Numbered from the stretch's first letter, positions 1 through 9,528 are shown. The stretch: DNA of 20,607 nt from Chara braunii (GCA_003427395.1 BFEA01000129.1:2034257-2054863), one strand, 5' to 3'. Notes: a model not told the origin generated them from the sequence alone. A program made the numbers and translations.

Positions 1-199
1 GGCCGAACGCTTCCCCAAGGGGTCCCATACGTTCGGGCGTTCGGGTTTGGGCATTCGGCTCGTCCCAAACGCCGGTTACCCTGGCCACATGAGGTGGGAT
101 TTTTTTATTTTTTTATTTTTATTTTTTATTTTTTTTTGCTGTAGGTCGGACATACCCTGTCCGGTCAGACATCTCGGACGGTCAAGGGGGTCCCGGACG
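1..199. other. GC-rich non-coding segment with poly-T tract
   Basis: No coding frame is visible. The first 90 bases repeat short words related to CGTTCGGG. A T-rich tract with scattered A follows at about 100-137. From 140 to 200 GTCCGG, CGGACG and the palindrome GGACGTCC recur, so the strand could form small hairpins. The recognisable minus-strand protease frame of element B dissolves near 200, so a different repeat may have inserted here or the polyprotein may be broken here. The left edge of the window prevents a decision. Confidence 0.4.
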
Positions 200-732
200 T
201 CCGATCCAACAACCTAGCATTTAACACAATAAACATATTGAGAGAGAGTGATTGTGTTTTTATCTGCAAGCATTGACATGATAGGTCACTGAAGATTGTG
301 CACTTTCATTCTCAAATGCAGTTTACGAATTGCCTTTTCCGAGATGTAGGACCACGTTGACCCTGAATCTAGCAAAGCACCAACTCGTGTACGTGCAATC
401 TAAATGTCAATAATCATAAGTTCACCCTTGGACTTCGCTTTCTTAGGCCACAAACTTCTCAAAACAATTTGTTCATTGCCAAGTTCGTCAAGGGTATCGC
501 CCAGAGAAATAAAACACAAGACAATTTCAAGGTGTTCTGGACGACGGGCTGAAGTAGAGTCATCCTCTGCCATGCGAGTTGGGGGGTTGAAAGGGGTCTC
601 AGGCACCTTACCTTTGTCTAAGCCCTCCAACTCAATAGGACCACACACTACTCCTATTGTCTGCTCCCTTTTGGGTTCAGGATGAAAAGGCACCATGCGA
701 TAACGTGCCTTGCAATGCCACTGTTCTAGCAT
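200..732 (-). pseudogene. Gypsy retropepsin (aspartic protease) region of element B
   Basis: On the minus strand a frame runs from about 732 to 400 and, after an in-frame stop at 400-402, continues to about 200. It contains the retropepsin active-site motif LLDSGST, with the DSG codons at plus 361-369, followed by a stretch ending in YISEKAIRKL that fits the strand after the active site. Further in-frame stops follow, one after the NLQ at about 286 and another near 220. The upstream 110 codons are charged and have no motif I recognise; they probably link the gag zinc knuckle to the protease. In an intact element this enzyme would cut the Gag-Pol polyprotein in the virus-like particle. This copy cannot, because of the stops and the loss of its C-terminal half at about 200. 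Confidence 0.65.
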
Positions 733-1039
733 TCCCGATTATTTATCCGTTCGTGACACTCCTCTTGTGACAGACCTATGTTTTCCAAAGGCCGCCCAAC
801 CGCTATGCCAGGATACTATGGGAAAGACCGTGGTTTCCTCTTCTTAAAGTTTCCATTCCTATTGGTGCTACCCTTGTTGGTCACCATGGCAGTGACATCA
901 CCCTTCCTAGACTCACAGCCCCCACCCTCGGGCTCATCGAGGGGTCACTTTTCAATAATGTCGTCATTAAAGACGACGCGGGTGTGATCTTCTCGCCTAT
1001 GCCGCCACATGACTCTCTTCCCGTTTCCAAACCCACTTG
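733..1039 (-). other. Degenerate gag-protease spacer of element B
   Basis: This gap lies between the gag zinc knuckle and the protease frame. The minus strand shows only short open stretches in several frames, separated by stops, and no motif I recognise. A plus-strand open stretch at 778-987 has no recognisable features. I take the segment to be decayed polyprotein linker. Confidence 0.35.
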
Positions 1040-2455
1040 ACAGACCTATTCGTACAATGGACAAATAGGTGTCCTTCACCTGTGCAGTTATCTGCTCTCT
1101 CTAGAGTGCGAGGTCGCGAAACTGACGATAATTGTAATTATCGGACTTACTTTATGCCACAAACTGTCTGGGTATGGGCTTGGGCAAAGCACATGAGTAG
1201 ATGTAGAAAACCCGTTTGTCTTGCAAACTCCGACCAGGTACCTGCAACAGACGATCTACTTCGTGGTACAAAGCATCAACAGTGGTCCAATGCTTTTGTC
1301 TAATGGCCGTGAGCTCGTCAAAAATCTTGCCGGTTGTCGTTTTTTCAATAAATCTCTCCTTAATCTTCATGAGAAATTCTCTGTGTTGCCCCACTCACTG
1401 ATGCCTTCACAACCAGCAGCATTAAACTTGGACAATACCCACTCCTTCGAAACCTCACCCACACATAAGGTCAAAAATGCAACTTGACTTTCTGGTTGCA
1501 CAGGAACGGTTCAACAATAGGTTTCGATTTCAGCAATCCAAAGCAACAAATGTTCCCCTCATTTTCCATTTGTACGTAAAAGGAAGTTTCATTTTGACTT
1601 TTTCCTTTTTCTTGGGGCGTTCCCCTTCTTCTTTTTTCGCAACTTTCTTCTTGGTGGGTTCTTCTTTCTGCGCCGATTCTTTAGCAGACCCAAGTCCTTT
1701 CCGAGAGGTTTCGGGTTACTCTGATATTTTTTTGGCGCCCTTCATGGTGTCTTGCATTAACTTTCCCTGGGTTGATTTCTTATCTTCTTCCCTATTGACC
1801 TCCTCCTCATACACAACTTGATTTTTTCCCTTTACGAGTCGTATAACCGTCTGCAACTCGGTGGTGACATTATCTATCGTGAGTTCCAAGTGGGCAAGGT
1901 AAGCCATCATGTTTGGCAAAACTGTCGCCAAGTTAGTTTTTGAACCTTCTATCGGAAACTTTTGTTTTATCTCATCTACTTTTCTTGCCTCAGTGCATGT
2001 TATTCCTTTTATTTTTTTCTCTATCTGATAGACTTCCTTTCTCTTCATTTCTACTTACAGAGGAGTTTGTATCTGTCTGATAGTATCATCCATTTTTTTT
2101 TTCTGTCAATTCCGACTCTTATTTCTTCTCAGACGATTCAACATTCACTTCTTTTTTGACCTGTTTTTCTCAAACCATCCCCGCATATTGCTCAACGACG
2201 AAGTGATCCAGGGCTATCCGTCCTCAATCAATGATCTGCTGCACTTAACCGCTTACTTCCAAGATTTGAACAATTGTTTCAACCCTTGTAAGTTCATCTT
2301 CTCCGGAACACAGATCAAACTGGTTACGAACATGTTGCTCAATGGTTGGACCAGCGTCGTGCAATTATGAGAGCAATGTGCGAAGACGACCCAACATCTG
2401 TTCCTGTCTATCCTCAATCTAACCATGTGTTCTCATAAGGGCCGCTTCTTGATCA
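1040..2455 (-). pseudogene. Gypsy gag (capsid and zinc knuckle) of element B
   Basis: A minus-strand coding trail switches frame several times. From 2455 to about 2160 a frame broken by five or so stops reads like a gag N-terminus with repeated Glu and Gln. From 2048 to 1716 there is a 110-codon open stretch rich in Leu, Glu and Lys that may form a coiled coil. It is followed by a Lys/Glu-rich linker. At about 1550-1400, in another frame, comes a capsid-like segment with WIAEIETYC and SKEWVLSKFNAAG, then the 80-codon stretch 1394-1152 (FLMKIKERF ... VDALYHEVDRLL) typical of the retrotransposon gag domain. At 1054-1086 the minus strand has C-TGE-GH-LFVH-C, which is a CX3GHX4C zinc knuckle lacking its first Cys. 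Gag would build the cytoplasmic particle. Stops and frameshifts make this copy non-functional. Confidence 0.7.
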
Positions 2456-3472
2456 ACGAAGAAAGTGATGGAGATAAAATAAAATAAATGGGGAATGAAT
2501 CGGGCGAGTATGAATGCATACAGACAGTTCCACAGGAAAGCCATCCTACTTGTGAGTTTCCTGCAGAATCAACAAAATAAGACAATAGAAAATTCTATAG
2601 CCTCACTATTCAATACTCCTACGACAAGAATAACAAATAAAAATAAATAAGGATTCAATGTTCTTTAATTATTTTTATTTCTAATTCTTTTGTTTATTTA
2701 ATATGTGATGATGTTCCTTATCGAGAGTGTACAAGTATCGCAGCCACGGCCTGTGTGATCAAGACATTGACACAAATGGTGAGTAGCAAGCATCTACAAA
2801 ACAACCCACGACAAGTGAGTAGAGTCAGCCAATCACAACACCGGAGCAATCTATGTATCAATTGCTTATCCTTTTGCTGTCTCACTGTAGACACCCATAT
2901 CCAGGCACAAAAGCTGACGCGTGGCACTACGACGTAACCCAATTTTATACCTCACACCAGCGCACACAAGTGCAAGTGTCGAGCCCACCAATCTTCACAG
3001 TAAATGGCAGCGCAATCCCCCTGCCACGTGTCACATCCCACTTCGGCCAACGCAACACATCCACGGTGGAGGCCACGTCAACGACAATGGCCAGCAAGGC
3101 TGTCAGATGGGAAGTCACGATAGCCACGTCACCAGCACGCTACTACGAAGTCCGTTCGTCACTGGTATGCCACGTCAGACTGGGACACTGTTGTGGCTAG
3201 GGAAGCGTCACGTCTGGATAAAGCGAAGCTATGCAGGTCATACTGGAGATGATCTACGAAGAGAAATTTATTGGTTGCAGTCATGCTTTTCAGCCTGGTA
3301 GAGGCTCTGCCGCAGCTCCGACTCTTGCGAGCCTCCATGTAGGAATCAAAAAGTGAGTGTCATACGTAATCGCCCCTCAGACCAAGATGATGGCAATTAA
3401 CGTTGCTCAATGATCCATTGTCTACTTACTTTCACAAGCTCTCTCTGGCGAGTGGCCTCTACCATCATGTAT

Positions 3473-3560
3473 GTTCTACCACCTGAGCTACGTGGGCTCA
3501 CGGGGAAATTGGAGACGATCGGACTTGAACCGATAACTTCATACTTGCAAGCGCCACGTC
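3473..3560 (-). other. tRNA-like fragments with box B upstream of box A
   Basis: On the minus strand CTTGCAAG (plus 3545-3552), a T-arm with a perfect 5-bp stem (ATCGG-TTCAAGT-CCGAT, plus 3518-3534) and the 3'-end-like CGTCTCCA resemble the 3' half of a tRNA-Ala(UGC). About 29 bases downstream lies a D-arm-like segment, TAGCTCAGGTGGTAGAAC (plus 3474-3491), which matches a box A. The order is therefore 3' half then 5' half. Acceptor pairing is poor (about 4 of 7). It may be two fragments of tRNA-derived SINEs, a decayed tRNA pseudogene or a permuted tRNA-like arrangement. A second weak D-arm-like word (GGGAGAGCGC) lies further upstream at about 3605-3615. Confidence 0.4.
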
Positions 3561-3684
3561 TATAGGTAAGTCGCGACATAGGTGAGTGACACATCATATG
3601 ATACGCGCTCTCCCTATGGATGCCACGCCAGCACCCACATGCATGCCACGTAGGCAGCACCTCCCACGCTAGGTAAGCAGCTCC

Positions 3685-3701
3685 CTCTCTCTCTCTCTCT
3701 T
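3685..3701. repeat. CT microsatellite
   Basis: A run of about eight CT dinucleotides lies in the leader of element B. Nothing else is notable about it. Confidence 0.85.
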
Positions 3702-3982
3702 TGGTCGATCGTCCAGCGCCACGTCAACACCTCTGTCAACGGTACTCTCGCTGGTCACCGATCGCCACCTCAGCAACAATGTGCCACATCAACACTGTCG
3801 CCGGTCTTCAAGTTTATGTCATCACCTTCAGGAGGAAGGTGTGCGTGCACGTTCTTTCGACAATGTCTAGACTCGTAATTATAATCACGAGCGTTTATTA
3901 ACGCCATACAATGGATGCATGGCCACCACCTCTACTTACCATAACATTACGGTGCAACAACGGATCACGATGAAGGAGGTAT

Positions 3983-3994
3983 GCTCCGATACCA
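3983..3994 (-). other. Primer-binding site, tRNA-iMet type (element B)
   Basis: The minus strand reads TGGTATCGGAGC. This differs at one base from TGGTATCAGAGC, the plant retrotransposon primer-binding site complementary to the 3' end of initiator methionine tRNA. Three bases (ATT) separate it from an upstream ...TTACA, which is a canonical CA end for an LTR. It would prime minus-strand cDNA synthesis. It fixes the strand of element B and its 5' LTR boundary at 3998. Confidence 0.7.
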
Positions 3995-3997
3995 AAT

Positions 3998-4537
3998 TGT
4001 AATGAACCCAGTCAATGGAAAAACTCGTTAAATAGAAATAAAAAATGTCTCACCGCAAGTCAATGTCTCCAATAATCACGAATATGATCCAAGTACAATA
4101 TCTCGTTACCATGGGACAAATCTGAGAGGAGGGAGATAAGACATGGAGGGTAGAAGAGAAGTATCCATCAATGTCAACAAAGATAGATCTCCCACTTGGC
4201 ACTTGTCCGTCTTCTCCTGCGGGCATCTTCCCTCTGTCCACGCCAACAAACAGTATCCCAAGGTCGAGTTTAGCGAGAACCGATCACAACACATTGCCAC
4301 ATAGGCACAAATCTCCCATGAAGACGTCACAACATCGTGCAATGTCGACAACAACAATCAGGTAAGTTTTCCTCTTTCTTCACAACCAATCTCACAACCG
4401 TAATCTCTCTCCTAGTCGTCTCCCCAATCTGAGCAATCAGTGTCGAAGATAATGTGTCTCCACAGTCCGTTGCAGCCTCACGTCAACCCCGCATACTCAG
4501 CACCAGCTCGTCCGATCGCCCAAATCTCTCTACAAAC
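3998..4537 (-). repeat. Probable 5' LTR of element B (outer end uncertain)
   Basis: On the plus strand this begins TGTAATGAACCC, so on the minus strand it ends ...TTACA just before the primer-binding site, as an LTR should. No second copy is in the window, so length and outer end cannot be measured. I stop it at 4537 only because the repeat of element A begins at 4538. No coding frame is visible inside. Confidence 0.4.
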
Positions 4538-5231
4538 TGGGGGTTATGCCTAAGTAGAAGGAAGGAGGAGAGAGGAAGTGCCTATGCCTGCATGGCCAGG
4601 CCGCGGTGCGGGGGACGTAGCCACTCTCCACACATCGATACGGTCATGCAAATGTCTAAGCCAATGAGAATAGAGAAGGAAGGATGCACATGCGAACGAA
4701 AAGAAAAAGGGAGGGGGGGGAACACGAAAGACATCAAGAACGAGAGGATTACAGTTGCAATTACGCCCGCCAAACATTAGAGTTACACGCAGGATTAAGG
4801 TGCAGAAAAGTTAGAGCCCAGATCCTGCCGTGGCAAGGCGTGCATAAGCAAGAAGTGTCGAGCAGGCAAATCGCGAGGTACCTAAATTCCTAGCCTAAAT
4901 CCTAATTACGAAAATAAATTCCAAAAGAAAACAATTCTGAGAGCCCACGGGGGCTCGGCATCAGTTGGAGATTCAAAAACGACTTTCCCGCGCGATGATA
5001 GCGCCAAAATTCACAGTTCCCACAGCAGAACAAGAAAGAAGCTATGGCAATAATTATCTTTCGCGATCGCTAAGGCCCGCTCAACCAACCACCAGCGTGA
5101 GACGTTCCCGGCCTCGACCTTGAAACCCAAAGAAACAAGGGCACCCATGCAACCGAACCAGCCAGCCCGACTTAACCCCCGAAGTTGCCTTGCGCAGAAA
5201 ATTGCGTACTTGCAGAGAACAGTTCGTCACA
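4538..5231 (-). repeat. 3' LTR-like repeat of element A (copy 1)
   Basis: This is a direct repeat of 13780-14476 along its whole length. Over the first 170 bases I counted 12 differences, and the rest looks somewhat more diverged with small indels. On the plus strand it starts TGGGGGTTATGCC and ends TTCGTCACA, so the TG...CA termini expected of an LTR are present. It contains a purine-rich stretch near 4700-4730. Similarity stops at both ends where an LTR would meet flanking or internal sequence. Confidence 0.65.
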
Positions 5232-5239
5232 TATGTGAC
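5226..5239. other. 14-bp perfect palindrome at the inner LTR edge
   Basis: GTCACATATGTGAC equals its own reverse complement and straddles the inner end of repeat copy 1 of element A. Copy 2 has GTCACGTAC at the matching place, so only half of the palindrome belongs to the repeat. It may be coincidence at the junction. Confidence 0.6.
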
Positions 5240-5855
5240 GCCTAGGGGGTTCCAATCTTGAGCAAGCTCCTGTTTGCTTACCCATCATACGCCGATCCGT
5301 AAAACCGATGATCCACGTGGAGCTTACGAGTGCCACTTACCGTGAGATCAGAGTCTGGATGCCATCTAGTATGGCATACGTGAACTTCGAGCCTAGAGGT
5401 TGTTCGGCCCCCGGGGAAGGGTAATCTGATGACGGGCGGGGGAGGAGGAGGGTGAAGCTGAGGGGGAAGGTGAACCAGTGGGAAGCCGAGTGTAGTGGAC
5501 TATGCGATGGATGCGAGGGAACCGCTGATCTTCGTGAGGGAGGGAGGCAAGGTAATCATGGTAGAGAGTACAGAGGGTGCGGGGGATCAAGGCGCAGAAA
5601 TCTTCGTGATCTTCACACTAGGGGATGGTACCCGTGATCATGCAATAAACCTCTATATTATTATAGTCTTGCCATGCCGCGCTGAAGAGAAGGACGTGGA
5701 AGGGAAAGGAGGCGATGACAGAGCGAGTGGTGGCATAAGGGAAAACGGTGATTATGAGACGGGTGGAATAGAGTTGGTGGAAGAGGGAAGATAAGAAGGG
5801 GTGCCATCCAGAGGGGAACGGGGGTTGGCCCAGGAACTGTTGGACGGTGAGGAAG
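5240..5855. other. Non-coding 3' region of element A
   Basis: This segment lies between the stop of the C-terminal extension and the 3' LTR-like repeat. Plus-strand and minus-strand open stretches of up to about 100 codons occur in the purine-rich part (5450-5790), but none has a recognisable motif and they overlap in opposite directions. I expected a polypurine tract on the minus strand just before the repeat and see only a C-rich GGAACCCCCTAGG. No host gene is supported here. Confidence 0.4.
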
Positions 5856-6356
5856 TCACGGGGACGACGGGATAAAGCACGGGGACGACGCCCGAGCGCC
5901 CGCATCTCCACGTAGGCGAACGACGGGTCGTGGTGATGGAGAGGATTGAGCCGGCAATTGACTGCTTCGACCGCGTCGGCTTCGGGATCCCTCCGTGGTG
6001 GCGACTCCATCTTCCATGAGTTCGTCTTCCCGCAGCTCTGGATTGCGCACCGGATCGCTCTGTAACAGTCACGCCGGTGGTTCGTCCGATTCCTTGACCG
6101 GCCGCTTTCCTTCCGCCCTTTCTCACCTCCTTTGTGCTGCGTCCTCGTCTTCTTCCTTGCTTTGCTTGGCGGGGCCACCTGACTCGTCCGATCCGCTCTC
6201 TCCGAACTCCGCTTCCTCTGACTCGTGATAGTCGGGATCGTATGATCCCGCATTCAAATTTTCTTCTTCGTCTTCCTCTTCTTCTCTCGATTCCTCCCTC
6301 TCTTTCTCTTCGTGTGCCTCTCCTCCCACCTCCACCCTTCAGACGATCGGATCCCA
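5856..6356 (-). pseudogene. Acidic C-terminal tail of the element A polyprotein
   Basis: One minus-strand frame runs from about 6335 to 5856. It opens with a very acidic stretch (Glu runs, then SYDPDYHESEEAEFGESGSD), crosses two in-frame TGA stops near 6120 and 6065, and continues as a Ser/Arg/Pro-rich tail ending IPSSP-stop at 5856. Composition stays consistent across both stops, so they are probably mutations in one old frame. It looks intrinsically disordered. It resembles tails I associate with Chara gypsy polyproteins, from memory. Its function is unknown; acidic and basic tails after integrase can act in chromatin targeting or nucleic-acid binding, which is only a guess here. The longer Arg-rich open stretches on the same strand in other frames (6357-5752 and 6253-5618) are shadows of the Glu-coding GAG/GAA repeats. 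Confidence 0.5.
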
Positions 6357-7572
6357 CACGTCAAGGTGAGATCGGTCACATCGATGGCCAGATAGTGGCC
6401 CGAGGAAGGATAGTAGCAGTTGTCCTCGTCAAGCTCCGTACACGTGGACCACAACAGATGCGGCGCCAAGGTACGGGCAAGCGTGGCCGTCTCTGGCTTC
6501 TCGTCGCAGCGGGAAAGGATGTCTAGGGGCAGGTCATCCAAAAGTTGGGATAGGAAACACCAGAACTTCGCCCATGATCGGTTCCAGATGGCCTTCTCTC
6601 ACCTTCCCGCACAAAATCCCCAACTGTTCCCCCTCCGTGTCCGTCCTCCAAGCTTGGGCAATCAGCAGCTCCACCTCATCGTCGGGAATCTCGTCCTCTT
6701 CGTCCTTATCGGCCGGTTCCGCTCAATGAAACACCACTTCGAGGAGGCAGAAACTAAGTGCTACGTACGCGTGCCACCGTTGCGCCCACTTGTCAACATC
6801 AAGGATCAGCACGTCCAACTGCCTGATTCGGAAACATAGAGGGGCGTCAGTACCGAACTGCTAGAAAGTGGGGAGATCACAGGGAAGTCCGAAAGTGGAG
6901 AGACGATGGCGGTTCATTAAGGCGGCACGAAGGGGCGGAGCTCCGGGAGGACGACCTCTGGCGCAGTGGGAGAGACCAAGCTGGTTGAGATCGATGTCGT
7001 TCGTGGTGGCGATCCTATCGCCTAGCTGAGCTAGCAGCTGGACCCACGCGGCCCTGATATCTCTCGCCCAGGATCGCAATTGCCAAAAGATGGGTACGTG
7101 AGTCCCCGGATGCAACAACGTAAGATCGTCTGTGAAGGCAACGACAACGGACGCATGGCAGACGCCCGGTGGAGACAACCACTGAAAGGCTACCACCTCA
7201 ATCAGTATCCACACTGGATCGCAGACCCCCGGAAACCGAAACTCTGTTACCTCGTGGATGGACGCCGTGCCGAGAATCGAAGCAGATCGGGACTCAACCG
7301 TGGCCGCAGCACCTGCTGAATTGCCGAGATATGCTCCTTATGTCTCATTTGACGCTCGCTAATGACCTGCTCCGTGGAAAAACTCATCATGATGGCGAGG
7401 AAGAATGAGACGAGGGCTGAGAAGAAGAAGGGTCGGGATACTCAAGATCGTCGTCTTCCTCTTCAAGATCGAGGGATGACGCGGATGATGAGAGAGGAGA
7501 AGAAGGAGGGAGAGGACAAAGATAGGATACATGTCGAGTAATCGACCGAGCAGTGGCGTTGGGCCTTGTGCT
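6357..7572 (-). pseudogene. C-terminal extension of the gypsy polyprotein, post-integrase
   Basis: Between integrase and the acidic tail the minus strand keeps a coding-like texture in changing frames. Around 7400-7560 there is a Ser/Pro/Asp/Glu-rich stretch. The span 7214-6861 is open for 117 codons and includes LRSWARDIRAAWVQLLAQLG. Around 6840-6540 a frame reads FRIRQLDVLILDVDKWAQRW and then DEDEEDEIPDDEVELLIAQAW. These are the marks of a long helical extension. I know no catalytic domain with these features. Several stops and frameshifts interrupt it. I assign it to element A because strand, order and decay match and because no new element boundary is visible. Confidence 0.45.
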
Positions 7573-8300
7573 TTACCGTCGCCCTCGTGGCTCGTCGTGA
7601 AGGGTTGTCTCGTCTTTTAGGCTCGACAGGGCTACGCAAGCTAAACTGTTGGTTCGTAGCTGAAAGAGGGCAAGACTGGTAAACTCATGGGGTGTCTCTC
7701 GGTGAATAGCTAGGATGTGATCTACGATATTGGGCCAAGGCCTCGTGTACCTTGCCGAGATGTTCCCTCGCAATGCTGTCTTAATCACCCGGTTCGCATT
7801 TTCTACCAGCCTGTTCGACTGCGACATATGAGGAGCAGTATTACGAATGGAGACACCATGTACGACTAGGCTCCTCAAGACTTCCCCTTAGAATTCTGCC
7901 CCGTTGTCCGTCAAGATCTCTTTTGTGTTCTGATGCATTCCGAGGAAACGGTTGACATACCGCGTAATCTTCGTTGTCTGTCGTGTTTTGCAGGGATAGG
8001 CCTCGATCCATTTTGAGAAATGATCTAGGAATACCAGAAGAACTGAATATTCGCAGCTACTTGGACCAGGGGGCACGACAATATTTGTGGTATCCATGCT
8101 AACCCTCTGGAATGGCCGTTCAACTACAGTGGGCACTATCGACCTAGGCGGCTGAATTGTCGCCTTGTCTGCCGCACAGACCGGACAATTTTGGATGATG
8201 AATTTAACATCGTCTCGAATGTTGGACCAATACCACTTGTTCTTATCGATTGCCACCTCCGTAATCTACAGCGAAGTGGGCTACGGTTTGCGCGTGTGCT
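7573..8300 (-). pseudogene. Gypsy integrase of element A
   Basis: From high to low coordinates: a HHCC-type zinc region with HAQTVAHFA at about 8290-8260, a frameshift near 8255, then KWYWSNIRDDVKFI and the CPVC pair at about 8195-8180. The catalytic core follows, with the first Asp in VSMDTTN (about 8095), the second in TDNGAEF (about 7895) and the Glu in NRLVENANR (about 7800). A TAA stop sits at 7888-7890 directly after the second Asp motif. The frame continues unchanged beyond it to 7573. Integrase would insert the cDNA into the host chromosome in the nucleus. All three DDE residues are present, but the stop and frameshift mean no intact enzyme can be made. Confidence 0.85.
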
Positions 8301-8844
8301 GACTTAACCCAGTCGTACCTCATGAACGGATGAGGCACGAATATCCAAATCCCACTGTCGTCTGTCTTCCGTTTTTCTAGTTGTTGATTGTTCCATCGGT
8401 AATCCCATGCCCTCTCATTGGCCCGCCTCCGATCCTGCTTAGTGAATTCTCGTAGGGGGTTCTCGACCACTGTAGCTATCAAAATGATATATGTCCATAC
8501 TTCGACCCTTCTTAACCTACGTGTCTTCTCCAACCCTTGGGATGTGGCTTCGAGGAATCGAGCCTCCATCGGGATTTTATCGGTCCGACATAAGGGACAT
8601 AACTAGGCTTTGTCCACGTTCTTGTACTGAATACAGGAGCCTGGGCCCTGAAGACACACCGCTGGGAGTTTACCCATTCAACATAGCCTTTCCCATTTGG
8701 ATGCATGAGAACCAAGTAGACTCGCGAGATTGCTTCGCAAAAATAACAAAATTTGTCGGGCAAGGAGAGGAACGACGAAGATGACAGGGGAGAAAGGGGG
8801 CCTCCAGAATTACCCCTGTCACCCATCGCCATTGTACCTTCGGA
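8301..8844 (-). pseudogene. RNase H to integrase linker of element A
   Basis: Minus-strand frames 8832-8512 and 8569-8301 are open over about 100 codons each and overlap in different frames. The first includes DKFCYFCEAISRVY with a CxxC pair and the second leads directly into the HH part of the integrase zinc region. An expected chromovirus linker would be shorter, so part of this may be element-specific sequence or insertion. Function unknown. Confidence 0.4.
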
Positions 8845-9526
8845 TCACTTCCTGGAGGTTCGAGGGAGGATAGCCACCTGTCCGTACGATGGTCCGTTGG
8901 TTGATTCTGGTTCCTTCCATGGAGTAATCTCCTCACCCTTGGCCACCTTGTTTAGTCGGTGCAGTCGTGTCTGTCCGTCAGCGTTCCCTTGCTTCTCTGT
9001 CTTCCGATGGATGATGTCGAAGTCGTACTCCTGTAGTCGTACTGCCCATCGTCCAATCATGCCCGCATAGCTAGTGAGTCTCTTGAGAGCCAAGAGGGGC
9101 TCATGATCCACGACGAGAAGAAACTTCTGTTCGTACTAATACGGATGGAAGTGTTAAATTCCCCAAACAACCTCGTAGCATCCCCCTGAGGGGCCGAATC
9201 GTTTCTTCGTTCGCTGGGTAAAGTTCGCGAGGCGTACTCAATGGCGTGTTCGCAACCGTCCTTCCCTTTCTGGGAAAAAATAGCAGAAATCACCTCGGGT
9301 TGCCAGTCCATGATGAGTATGAATTGCTTCTCAGGGTCGGGCCGGATCAAAATAGGTGCGGTGGCTAGGGCCTCCTTTAAGGTGACAAAGGCTCGTTCGC
9401 ACTCCGCGTCCCAATTCAGTGGCTGATCCTTCCGTAGGAGATTTGTCAGAGATCGTGCGATTGCCGTGAAACCCTTGATAAATCGGCGGTAGTATGAGGT
9501 CAGCTCCAGAAAGGCTCGAACCTGCG
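8845..9526 (-). pseudogene. RT connection and RNase H domain of element A
   Basis: The minus-strand frame from 9539 begins with the conserved post-RT motif VRAFLELTSYYRRFIKGF, then a stretch ending FILIMDWQPEVISAIFSQ, where the Asp occupies the first RNase H catalytic position, and IEYASRTL. Near 9190 the frame shifts. After two in-frame stops it resumes with VVDHEPLLALKRL, MIGRWAVRLQEYDFDIIHRK and GNADGQTRL, a typical Ty3/gypsy RNase H end carrying the last conserved Asp. The enzyme would remove the RNA strand during cDNA synthesis. The N-terminal side abuts the 522-bp insertion at 9529, which splits the connection from RT. Confidence 0.85.
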
Positions 9527-9528
9527 TC

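Larger units (their letters stand above)
2913..3791. repeat. Cluster of GCCACGTCA-type motifs
   Basis: Exact GCCACGTCA occurs at 3072, 3123, 3169 and 3718. Near matches occur at 3023 (GCCACGTGT), 3553 (GCCACGTCT), 3623 (GCCACGCCA), 3645 (GCCACGTAG), 3763 (GCCACCTCA) and 3783 (GCCACATCA), and in inverted form at about 2914 (TGACGCGTGGC). The copies at 3023, 3072, 3123 and 3169 are spaced 49, 51 and 46 bases apart. The word matches the plant bZIP G-box/C-box hybrid (complement TGACGTGGC), so it could bind bZIP factors, but it may only be the core of a degenerate tandem repeat. Confidence 0.5.
2456..3982 (-). other. Non-coding leader of element B
   Basis: No sustained coding frame on either strand. 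About 2470-2700 is AT-rich. From 2910 to 3800 the sequence is dominated by copies of a GCCACGTCA-like word, listed separately, and it also holds a tRNA-like patch at 3473-3560 and a CT run at 3685-3701. Its place between the primer-binding site and gag fits a retrotransposon leader. It could also include unrelated insertions. Confidence 0.4.
1..4537 (-). mobile_element. Element B: 5' half of a degenerate Ty3/gypsy LTR retrotransposon
   Basis: Reading the minus strand from high to low coordinates gives the expected order: probable LTR end (3998), tRNA-iMet-like primer-binding site (3983-3994), long leader, gag capsid and zinc knuckle (2455-1040), and aspartic protease with a DSG active site (about 361). 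RT, RNase H and integrase would lie beyond the left edge. The coding parts are full of in-frame stops and frame changes, so the copy is dead. Joining the leader and gag into one element rests on order and strand. A composite of two fragments is possible, because the 1.5-kb leader is long. Confidence 0.6.

Noticed and set aside
2718-3301. Overlapping open frames on both strands in the leader of element B
   Set aside because: They have no domain and lie across the GCCACGTCA cluster. Their openness is explained by base composition.
5232-5260. A polypurine tract before the 3' LTR of element A
   Set aside because: The minus strand reads GGAACCCCCTAGGCG there, which is not purine-rich.
5495-5794. 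A 99-codon plus-strand frame as a host gene
   Set aside because: No domain or gene context, and overlapping open frames exist on the other strand in the same purine-rich DNA.
5618-6357. Long Arg-rich open frames (about 200 codons each) on the minus strand
   Set aside because: They overlap the acidic tail in other frames and arise from GAG/GAA-rich DNA read out of register. They have no motif.
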